A DNA stretch of 64,000 nucleotides from JAVVHH01 sp963835135. GTDB taxonomy: Bacteria > Pseudomonadota > Alphaproteobacteria > Acetobacterales > Acetobacteraceae. The notes under the pieces are model-generated. The model ran no database searches, had not been told where the DNA came from, and worked only from the letters and a program-made list of their open reading frames with translations. The stretch spans positions 248,001-312,000 of the forward strand of contig CAWIEF010000002.1 of NCBI GenBank assembly GCA_963835135.1. The letters are read 5' to 3'. Shown in pieces: positions 36,092 through 43,450 of this stretch (positions are counted from its first letter, which is position 1; each line of letters opens with the position of its first letter). The translations under genes were made by a program, and so were the position numbers.

Positions 36092-36765
36092 GCCAGGCCG
36101 TTTGCGAAGCCCCGGCAGATGGAGCGCGGTCCGAGGTCGTCGGCTACGTCGAAGCGATGACGGGGACGGCCGCGCTTGGCTGGGCGTGGTGCCCGGGCTT
36201 CAGCGAGAGACTCAGCGTCGAACTGCGGCTCGGCGACAGAACCGTAGGCCAGTCCCGCGCCGACGGTATGCGGGAAGACTTGGCCCGCAGTGGCATCGGA
36301 GACGGGCGGCACGCCTTCACCCTGCCCATCCCTGACGCATTACGCGCCCGGATCGGCGAACTGCGTGTGTACGTCGTCCGCGACGGCAGTGAGGCGGTCG
36401 CACTCGACGCCCCGCCACCGCCGGCAGACGCGAATGCTGACCGCTTGCTCCATCTGCAACGTGCTGTGGATGCGCTGATCGGCTCGCAGCGGCTGATGCA
36501 TCGCAACTTGCAGGCGGCGCTGTTGCAGCAAACGCCATCGCTCAAAGGCGCGCTGGCCGACATCGCATCCGCGCAAGCCGCTTTGCAGGAGAACATCGCC
36601 ACCGTGGAACTCTTCGCCGTACGCCTTGAACAGGCGCTCGCCACTCGCGAGGCGCAGGTTCGGCCTACGGTGCCGGGTCGCCGCGGGTTGATCGTCGTGA
36701 CGACGATCTCCAGCCTTGCCTTGCTCAGCTCCTGCTGGGCGTTGTGCCGGGTCATGCTGGGCTGA
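36088..36765 (+). CDS. Tail-anchored coiled-coil protein with a GWxxDP-like module
   Basis: 225-aa protein without a known family name. Residues about 12-110 form a beta-sandwich-like module (GYVEAMTGTAALGWAWCPGFSERLSVELRLGD, then RADGMREDLARSGIGDGRHAFTLPIPDAL) related to those in the glycosyltransferase and pseudo-glycosyltransferase of the operon. Residues about 120-190 are an alpha-helical, coiled-coil-prone stretch, and a C-terminal hydrophobic segment (LIVVTTISSLALLSSCWAL) would anchor it in the inner membrane with the bulk in the cytoplasm. It overlaps the first ABC gene by 1 bp. It may tether the glycan machinery to the exporter; inference. Confidence 0.6.
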   Translation: MSQAVCEAPADGARSEVVGYVEAMTGTAALGWAWCPGFSERLSVELRLGDRTVGQSRADGMREDLARSGIGDGRHAFTLPIPDALRARIGELRVYVVRDGSEAVALDAPPPPADANADRLLHLQRAVDALIGSQRLMHRNLQAALLQQTPSLKGALADIASAQAALQENIATVELFAVRLEQALATREAQVRPTVPGRRGLIVVTTISSLALLSSCWALCRVMLG

Positions 36766-38495
36766 TGGCGATGGCAACGGGCGCCAAGCGAGCCGACAGC
36801 ACCCTCGTCGTTGCCAGTCTGAGGCGCTTAGCGGCTCGAAGCCTGTGGGCGATTGCGGCGTTGGCGTGTGTCTGCAACCTGGGCACGCTCGCCGTTCCGC
36901 TGTTCAATATGCAGATATTCAATCGTGTGTTGCCCACCCGCGACCTTGCCACCATCGGCGCGCTCGCCAGCGGCTTGACCATTTGTTTGATCATGTGGGT
37001 GCTGCTCGAGATGCTGCGCAGCGCCGCCCAAGAAATCTTGGCCGCCAAATTCGTCGGCGCCCTGTCGCTTCCGCTGATTCAAGCAGCCGCTCTGGCGCCT
37101 CGCCCCGACACGAGTGCGAGCGAGGGCCTCATCGATCTCGAGACCTTGCGAACGTTCCTCGCCAGCCGCGCCTGCATGGCCCCGTTTGACATTGCGTGGG
37201 CCCCAATCTTTCTCCTTGCTTTACTCACTCTGCACTGGGGTCTAGCGGCACTTGCCCTCCTTTGTGTCGTCGTCCTTGTGGCCATGAACGTTCTGGGCGA
37301 CCTCGTATCCCGGCGCGCCATGTTGGAGGCGAACCAGGCCTCGGCCGCCGCGATGCGCAGTGTTGCGGACGGTGTGAACGCAGCCGAAGCCGTGCTCGCC
37401 CTGGGAATGTTGCCGACGTTGACGCGTCGGTGGCGCGCCGGACAACGTCGGGTGGCCGGCTTAGTGCAGCGTGCTCTCCTGCGAGCCCGCGCCGTCTCGG
37501 CAGTGACGAACACCTTGCGTATGGCGATGACCGGCGCGATGGTCGCCCTCGGTCTCGTCTTGGCGCTGGGCGGATTGTCCAGCAGCGGCAGCATGGTTGC
37601 CGGCAACATGATCCTCGCGCGGCTATTGATGCCATTCGGGAGCGTCGCGGCTACTCGTCGCCAATGGGCGGATGCGATAGCGGCATGGAAGCGGCTGAGC
37701 ACGGCGCTGGCACAGCCAACGCCGTGTCGCTACGTCGAAGCGCTGCCCGCCCCTTCTGCCAAGATCGTCGTCGAGAGCTTGACGTACTTGCCCCCCGGCG
37801 CTGAACGCCCGCTGCTCCGTGGCGTCTCCTTTGCTGTCGAGCCGGGAAAGGCCGTCGCCGTGATCGGCCCCTCCTCGGCCGGCAAGAGCACGCTCTTGCG
37901 ATTGATCGTGGGTATCGTGCCGCCCAGCGCGGGCGGTGTGTATCTAGACGGCAGCAGCACCTATCTCTGGGAACGCGAGGACTTCGCCCAGTACGTCGGC
38001 TACGTCCCGCAACGCCCCACCCTGCTGGAAGAGAGCGTTGCGGACAACATTGCGCGCATGCAGCCCCACGACTTCGCGCCAGTGATTGCGGCGGCCAAGC
38101 AGGCCGGCGTGCACGACGTGATCGCAGGGCTCTCCGCAGGATATTCGACGAAAATCGTGGGCAACCTCCTTTCCGGCGGACAGCGGCAACGCCTGGCATT
38201 GGCGCGCGCCCTCTACCGCGAGCCGAAACTACTTGTGCTCGACGAGCCGACAGCCTTTCTCGATCAGGCAGGTGAGGACCACTTCGTCGAGTTGCTGAGC
38301 AAATTGCGCCGAGAGGGCGTCACTGTTCTGATCGCCACCCACCGTCCAGCATTGCTCAGGGCTGTGGACGAGGTGTTGGTCCTACGCGACGGAACCGTTT
38401 CGCAGTTTGGCCCGGCAGCGGAGATTGGCGACCACCTCCGCAAGCGCCCGTTCAAACTCGTTTCAAACCTGTCAAACCATGCGGCGGTCTCATGA
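36765..38495 (+). CDS. Type I secretion ABC transporter, half-transporter 1
   Basis: 576-aa inner-membrane ABC half-transporter (PrtD-like) with a six-helix transmembrane domain (about residues 25-300; NLGTLAVPLFNMQIFNRVLPTRD is the typical entry) and an ATPase domain. The ATPase has Walker A GPSSAGKST (368-376), signature LSGGQRQRLALARAL (about 469), Walker B LLVLDEPT (Asp about 493) and the switch His in ATHRPAL. All catalytic motifs are intact. There is no N-terminal peptidase or CLD domain, fitting RTX export. The ATG at 36765 overlaps the preceding stop, and its own stop overlaps the second ABC gene (ATGA). Confidence 0.9.
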   Translation: MAMATGAKRADSTLVVASLRRLAARSLWAIAALACVCNLGTLAVPLFNMQIFNRVLPTRDLATIGALASGLTICLIMWVLLEMLRSAAQEILAAKFVGALSLPLIQAAALAPRPDTSASEGLIDLETLRTFLASRACMAPFDIAWAPIFLLALLTLHWGLAALALLCVVVLVAMNVLGDLVSRRAMLEANQASAAAMRSVADGVNAAEAVLALGMLPTLTRRWRAGQRRVAGLVQRALLRARAVSAVTNTLRMAMTGAMVALGLVLALGGLSSSGSMVAGNMILARLLMPFGSVAATRRQWADAIAAWKRLSTALAQPTPCRYVEALPAPSAKIVVESLTYLPPGAERPLLRGVSFAVEPGKAVAVIGPSSAGKSTLLRLIVGIVPPSAGGVYLDGSSTYLWEREDFAQYVGYVPQRPTLLEESVADNIARMQPHDFAPVIAAAKQAGVHDVIAGLSAGYSTKIVGNLLSGGQRQRLALARALYREPKLLVLDEPTAFLDQAGEDHFVELLSKLRREGVTVLIATHRPALLRAVDEVLVLRDGTVSQFGPAAEIGDHLRKRPFKLVSNLSNHAAVS

Positions 38496-40129
38496 CCCTG
38501 CACCGTGTCCGCCGAACGTTGCTCGGCGGCTGTGCCCTCGCCCTAGCCCTGACACTCCTCATCGATGCCACGGTGCTCGTCGTGCCTGTCTACGACATGC
38601 AGCTCTACGATCGAGTGTTGATGAGCCACAATATGGACACCGTGCTCGGATTGTCGCTCGCATGCGCGATCGGCCTGATGTTCTATGGAGTCTTCGAGTA
38701 TCTTCGCAGCGCTGCATTCTTGGCCATCGCCGATACGGTTGCCGAGCGATTGAACGGCCCGGCGCTCGAGGAGGGTATTCGCCGTGCGGCTGGCGGGGAC
38801 AAGCGGGCCGGTCCACAATTGGCGCGCGATGTTCACGAGATCCAGACCTTTCTCGGTTCGGGCGCGATCGCTCCGCCGCTGGATGCACTCTGTGCGCCGC
38901 TGTTCATAGCCGTGTTGTTCATACTGCATCCGGCCTTTGGCTTCCTGGCGGTGGCCGGCATTGCCGCCCTGATCCTGACAGGGCTCGCCAGCGAGACGTT
39001 GCTGCATCCGGCCCTACGCCGCGCTCAGGAGCGCCGTCGCGCAGCAGATCATGCACTCTCGCGTAGCCTGGCCCAGGCGGAGCTTACCGAGGGTCTGGGC
39101 ATGCTGCCGGCGATCGCGCGCCGGTGGTGTGCTCGCTACACCGATGCCGTTTTGCACGTACGCCAGGCCGCCACGCTCGGCGAACTGATTACAGGTCTGG
39201 CCCGCTTGATACGGTTCGTTCTTCAAGCGGCCGTCATGGCGCTGGGCGCGGTTCTGATCATCCGCGGGCAGACGACGCCGGGCAGCTTGATGGGCGCGAA
39301 TCTGCTGATGAGCAAGGCTCTTGGCCCGTTCGACCAGCTCGTTGCGAGTTGCCGGAGCTGGCTGCTGGCCCACGATGCCTGGCAGAGGATTACCGCTTTG
39401 CTGCCGACGACGGCTGAACCGCGCGCGCCTTCGATCGACGATGGCGCTGCGGCCGGACTCGTGGTGCGGGATGCCGATGTGCAATCCGAAAGCGGCAAGC
39501 CGCTTCTGCAGGACATCAACCTGCACATCGCACCCGGAACCCTGGCCGTCGTGACCGGCCGAAACGGCAGCGGCAAGACGACGCTGCTGCGCCTGCTCGC
39601 CGGCGTCGCCACTCCGGTCTGCGGCTCGGTGCTGCTCGATGGTGTCTGCCTGCGCGGAGGTTCGGGGGTGGGCTACTTGCCGCAATCGGTCAGTTTGATG
39701 GATGCCAGCATCGCCTCCAACATCGGCCGGATGCAGGATGATTTGGCAGGCGTGATCACGGCCGCCCGCTGCGCCGGTGTGCACGAACAGATTGGACGCA
39801 TGGCCAGCGGCTACGAAACGGCGCTCTCCAGTGACGGCGTTAATCTGTCCGGCGGCATGCGCCAACGGGTTGGATTGGCGCGCGCGCTCTTCGGCGCGCC
39901 TCGGCTGCTGCTGCTCGATGAGCCCGATGCCAGTCTTGACGGAGAGGGCGCCGACGCGCTGATCCGTGCCATCAGGCAATGCTGCGCTCAAGGGGCGATC
40001 GCGGTCGTTATCAGTCACCGGCCCGCGATGGTGCAAGCGGCCGATGTCCTGATCGAGATGTGCGACGGCCGAGTGAGCTTATCCCCGACACTGGCGCAAA
40101 CGTCCGCCATCCAGCTCGAGATGGCCTGA
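38492..40129 (+). CDS. Type I secretion ABC transporter, half-transporter 2
   Basis: 545-aa second ABC half-transporter, paralogous but distinct from the first. The membrane domain enters with ALTLLIDATVLVVPVYDMQLYDRVLMSHNMDT. The ATPase has Walker A GRNGSGKTT (356-364), signature LSGGMRQRVGLARAL, Walker B LLLLDEPDASLD (Asp about 476) and His switch ISHRPAM. Both half-transporters thus look catalytically competent. Most type I systems for RTX proteins use one homodimeric ABC protein, so a heterodimer, or two exporters with different cargoes, is suggested. It is coupled to the first by a 4-bp overlap, with HlyD 9 bp downstream. Confidence 0.9.
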   Translation: MTLHRVRRTLLGGCALALALTLLIDATVLVVPVYDMQLYDRVLMSHNMDTVLGLSLACAIGLMFYGVFEYLRSAAFLAIADTVAERLNGPALEEGIRRAAGGDKRAGPQLARDVHEIQTFLGSGAIAPPLDALCAPLFIAVLFILHPAFGFLAVAGIAALILTGLASETLLHPALRRAQERRRAADHALSRSLAQAELTEGLGMLPAIARRWCARYTDAVLHVRQAATLGELITGLARLIRFVLQAAVMALGAVLIIRGQTTPGSLMGANLLMSKALGPFDQLVASCRSWLLAHDAWQRITALLPTTAEPRAPSIDDGAAAGLVVRDADVQSESGKPLLQDINLHIAPGTLAVVTGRNGSGKTTLLRLLAGVATPVCGSVLLDGVCLRGGSGVGYLPQSVSLMDASIASNIGRMQDDLAGVITAARCAGVHEQIGRMASGYETALSSDGVNLSGGMRQRVGLARALFGAPRLLLLDEPDASLDGEGADALIRAIRQCCAQGAIAVVISHRPAMVQAADVLIEMCDGRVSLSPTLAQTSAIQLEMA

Positions 40130-40138
40130 GGAGCTCAC

Positions 40139-41488
40139 ATGTCCGAAGCGATGAAAACGCGCACGGGGACGCTCTGGATGGGCGAGGCCGAGCAGATTTT
40201 GCCACAGGTTTCGCTGCGCCGGGTCGCGTTCCTCAGTCTGCTGGTGGTCGTCCTCGGTCTTGGGGGTGTCCTGACCTGGGCTTGTCTGGCCACCGTCGAC
40301 AGCGCAGTGCCGGCGAACGGCGTCGTGGTTGCGAGCGGAAAACGCAAGACCATCACCCTGCTCGAGGGAGGAATCCTCCACGAGTTGCTTGTTCACGAAG
40401 GGGACCATGTCGTCGCCGGGCAAGTGCTGTTCCTGCTCGATGATGTTCAGGTCAGGGCTGCCCGCGACCAAGCCAAGGTGCAGTACTGGGCTGCGATCGC
40501 CAAGATGAACCGGCTCGCAACCGAGGCTGTCGATGGGCGTGACCTCACGCTGCCAGCCGATCTGCGGGACGCGGCGTCGGTTGATCCTGCCGTTGCTGCC
40601 GCAGTGAGCGCAGAAACACACCAGTTTCAGGTCCGCTGGGACGCGCTCGACGCCTCCGTCCGGGTCCAGGATCGTAAGATCGCGCAGCAGCGGGCCCAAA
40701 TCGAAGCAATTCGTGCTCAGATCGCCTCGGCGGGAACCCGGCTGAGCCTCACTCAGGAAGAACTCGAAGGCGTCAACTTCCTCTTGTCGCGTGGTCTTTC
40801 GACCAAACCGCGCCAATTGGACCTCCTTCGCACGAAAGCTGAGTTGGGTGGTCAAATAGGACAGCTTGGCGCGCAGATGACACAAGCCATGCAGGCGATT
40901 GCACAGATCGAGTTCGAAACGATGAGCACGGCGGAAAGCAGGAGGGCCGACATCTCGCGGGAACGCGCGGAAACGCAGTCTGCTCTGTCCGACGCCGACC
41001 AGCGCCTGCGCGCTGCGGCGGACCAACTGCAGAAGCGAGAGATCGTTTCGCCCGAGGCAGGGACCATAACCGACCTGAAATTCTTCACGGTTGGGAGCAG
41101 CATCGTTGCCGGCCAGCCGATCATGGACCTCGTGCCCTCCGAGCAGCATCTGCTGATCGAGGGAAACGTCGCGCCCAGCGAGGTCGAGCACTTACGCGTC
41201 GGCCAAGTCGTCAACGTACGGCTGACGGCATACAAGGCCCATCGCGTTCCGGTCATCAGCGGCCGCCTCACATATGTCGGCGCCGACCGCCAAATGGATG
41301 CGAACAATCAGCCGGTTTTCTTGATCCGGGCCGAGATCGACACCGGGGCGCTGAGCGACAAGCCGGGCGTCGTTCTTGCGCCCGGCATGCCCGCCGACGT
41401 GATCGTTATCAATGGACGCCGTTCGGTCCTGAGTTTCCTGGCCAGCCCCATCACTGACAGCCTGTTCCATGCGATGCGAGAGGAATAG
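40139..41488 (+). CDS. HlyD-family type I secretion periplasmic adaptor
   Basis: 449-aa membrane-fusion protein that links the ABC transporter to an outer-membrane channel. An N-terminal membrane anchor (about residues 28-52, SLLVVVLGLGGVLTWACLATVDSAVPANGVV) is followed by a biotinyl/lipoyl-like half motif (GGILHELLVHEGDHVVAGQVLFLLDD), a long alpha-helical hairpin (about 90-290, with the conserved RADISRERAE region) and the closing beta domain (IVSPEAGTITDLKFFTVGSSIVAGQPIMDLVPSEQ). The ribosome site GAGGAG is good. It is the last gene of the operon; no TolC-like gene follows, so a shared outer-membrane channel elsewhere is required. Confidence 0.93.
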   Translation: MSEAMKTRTGTLWMGEAEQILPQVSLRRVAFLSLLVVVLGLGGVLTWACLATVDSAVPANGVVVASGKRKTITLLEGGILHELLVHEGDHVVAGQVLFLLDDVQVRAARDQAKVQYWAAIAKMNRLATEAVDGRDLTLPADLRDAASVDPAVAAAVSAETHQFQVRWDALDASVRVQDRKIAQQRAQIEAIRAQIASAGTRLSLTQEELEGVNFLLSRGLSTKPRQLDLLRTKAELGGQIGQLGAQMTQAMQAIAQIEFETMSTAESRRADISRERAETQSALSDADQRLRAAADQLQKREIVSPEAGTITDLKFFTVGSSIVAGQPIMDLVPSEQHLLIEGNVAPSEVEHLRVGQVVNVRLTAYKAHRVPVISGRLTYVGADRQMDANNQPVFLIRAEIDTGALSDKPGVVLAPGMPADVIVINGRRSVLSFLASPITDSLFHAMREE

Positions 41489-41627
41489 GTCCGACCCTCT
41501 CTCACGCGTCTAGTAACCGGGGAGTCTGTGGAAGCGAGCTCGCATGCTCGTCCTCACGCTCGTGTCCGTTGATCGGAGGTGCCGCGCTCAGTCATCGCTC
41601 GTGTTATCACCCTCCAAGGAGGCCGGG

Positions 41628-42359
41628 ATGGCACTGGACCAAAGCGCGATCGAGATCCTTGAGCAGGTCTCGACAGCGACCCTAACCACGATCCTGTTGA
41701 AACACGGCCTGCGCAACGTGTGGATGCGCGGAACCAAGCCGTTGCGTGCGGGCCAAGGGCGCTGCGTCGGTGCCGCATTCACATGCCGCTTCGTGCCCGC
41801 ACGCGAGGACCTGGCGACGCCCGCCAGTTGGGCCGCACCGATCTCCACGCGAGCGGCCATCGAAGCGATGCCGGAAGGCGTCGTTGCCGTGATCGACGGG
41901 CAGGGCGTCACGGATGCCGGCGTGTTCGGGGATATCCTGGTGGCGCGCATGAAGAAGCGCGGCGTGACAGCGATGGTCACCGACGGCGCGGTGCGCGATG
42001 CCGCCGGCGTGCTCGGCGCTGGCTTGCCGGTCTGGTGCAACGGCGTTGCGGCCCCACCCGCGGTGGCGGCTCTCACCTTCGTGGGCTGGCAAGACCCGAT
42101 CGGCTGCGGCGGCGTCGCCGTGTTTCCGAACGACATCGTTGTGGCCGACGACGACGGCGCGGTGCTCATTCCGGCGGCTTTGCTGGACCAGGTCCTCCTT
42201 GACGCGCCGGAGCAGGAGCGGATGGAGGCCTGGATCATGGCCGAGGTCGACCGGGGCGTCGCCCTGCCTGGTCTGTACCCGATGAACGCGGAGACCAAGG
42301 CCCGCTACGACGCCTTGGGAAACGACCCAGGACGGCGGGTTCCCGGTAGCCCCGGCTAA
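41628..42359 (+). CDS. RraA-family protein / 4-hydroxy-4-methyl-2-oxoglutarate aldolase-like
   Basis: 243-aa member of the RraA/HMG aldolase fold (often mis-annotated as dimethylmenaquinone methyltransferase). The conserved core GDILVARMKKRGVTAMVTDGAVRD supplies the Arg and Asp that bind pyruvate and the divalent metal, and VVADDDGAVLIPAAL follows. Such enzymes cleave 4-hydroxy-4-methyl-2-oxoglutarate or 4-carboxy-4-hydroxy-2-oxoadipate, or decarboxylate oxaloacetate; a few inhibit RNase E. The ATG at 41628 has a perfect AAGGAGG site 6 bp upstream. It stands alone after the export operon, so context does not fix the substrate. Confidence 0.85.
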   Translation: MALDQSAIEILEQVSTATLTTILLKHGLRNVWMRGTKPLRAGQGRCVGAAFTCRFVPAREDLATPASWAAPISTRAAIEAMPEGVVAVIDGQGVTDAGVFGDILVARMKKRGVTAMVTDGAVRDAAGVLGAGLPVWCNGVAAPPAVAALTFVGWQDPIGCGGVAVFPNDIVVADDDGAVLIPAALLDQVLLDAPEQERMEAWIMAEVDRGVALPGLYPMNAETKARYDALGNDPGRRVPGSPG

Positions 42360-42421
42360 CTGCTTGGTCCGCCACCTCAGGCGCGGTAGCCTACGCCGGA
42401 ACGACGACCATGGAGGATACC

Positions 42422-43450
42422 GTGTTGCCAAGGCCGCCTACGCGCCGGCGCCTCATCGGCGCGACTGCATTGGCCGGCGTTGCCGCCCTCACAGGCGCGG
42501 CGACCGATCTGCCGGCCCCCGAAGCGCCGCCCGATCTATGGTCGGCGAGTTACTGGGCGACCAAGCAACGGGACGGCGAGGCAATCCGCCTGGCAATGTA
42601 CCGCAAGCGCGCTGGCGAACCCGCCCCCGGCGCCCCGCCACGCCCGCTCCTGCTCCTCGTGCATGGCTCGTCCCCAGCAGCGCTGGCCAGTTTCGACCTG
42701 TCCGTTCCCGGCCCTGCCGAATTCTCATTGATGAACGTGTTCGCGCGACTCGGTTACGACGTGTGGACGCTCGACCACGAAGGCTACGGCCGGTCGTCAC
42801 GCACGAGTGGCAACTCGGATATCGCCAGCGGGGTGCAGGATCTGATCGCCGCGACCGACCTCATCCGTGCGGAAACCGGGCTGCCGGTCCAGCACCTGCT
42901 CGGCGAGTCGTCGGGAGCGATCCGGGCCGCGGCCTTCGCAGCGGCCAAGCCCGAGCGGGCCGGCCGGCTCGTCCTGAGCGCATTCACCTATACGGGCGCC
43001 GGGTCGCCGACGCTGGCCAAGCGCGCCGAACAGACCGAGTTCTACCGCACCCACAACCGCCGCCCCCGTGATCGCGCGATGCTGGAGAGCATCTTTACGC
43101 GCGATCATCCGGGAACGACCGATCCGGATGTCGCCCGCGCGTTCGTCGAGAAGGAAATCGTCAACGGCGACAGCGTGCCGACCGGAACCTATCTCGACAT
43201 GACGGCGAACCTGCCGATCGTCGACCCGGCCCAAGTGCTGAGCCCCGTGCTCCTCGTCAAAGGCGAGTACGATGGCATCTCGTCGTTGCAGGACCTGCAG
43301 GATTTCTTCAACAAGCTGCCGAACGGCGACCGCCAACTCTCCATAATCAAGGGCGCGGCGCATTCCCTGATCGTAAGCCGGGCGCATCGTGCGTTCCAAC
43401 ACGTCGCACAAGCCTTCCTGGCGGTCCCGGACCTGCCCGCTAGTGGTTGA
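42422..43450 (+). CDS. Exported alpha/beta hydrolase
   Basis: 342-aa alpha/beta-fold hydrolase with a twin-arginine-like signal (TRRRLIGATALAGVAALTGAA), predicted periplasmic. The nucleophile elbow is GESSG, the acid probably Asp in VKGEYDGISS and the His in IKGAAHSLIV; LLLLVHGSS is the oxyanion loop. The start is taken at GTG 42422 because GGAGG lies 5 bp upstream; an in-frame ATG at 42410 sits on top of that ribosome site and is less likely. Its 3' end overlaps the convergent molybdopterin subunit gene by 11 bp. The substrate (ester, lactone or amide) is unknown. Confidence 0.82.
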   Translation: MLPRPPTRRRLIGATALAGVAALTGAATDLPAPEAPPDLWSASYWATKQRDGEAIRLAMYRKRAGEPAPGAPPRPLLLLVHGSSPAALASFDLSVPGPAEFSLMNVFARLGYDVWTLDHEGYGRSSRTSGNSDIASGVQDLIAATDLIRAETGLPVQHLLGESSGAIRAAAFAAAKPERAGRLVLSAFTYTGAGSPTLAKRAEQTEFYRTHNRRPRDRAMLESIFTRDHPGTTDPDVARAFVEKEIVNGDSVPTGTYLDMTANLPIVDPAQVLSPVLLVKGEYDGISSLQDLQDFFNKLPNGDRQLSIIKGAAHSLIVSRAHRAFQHVAQAFLAVPDLPASG

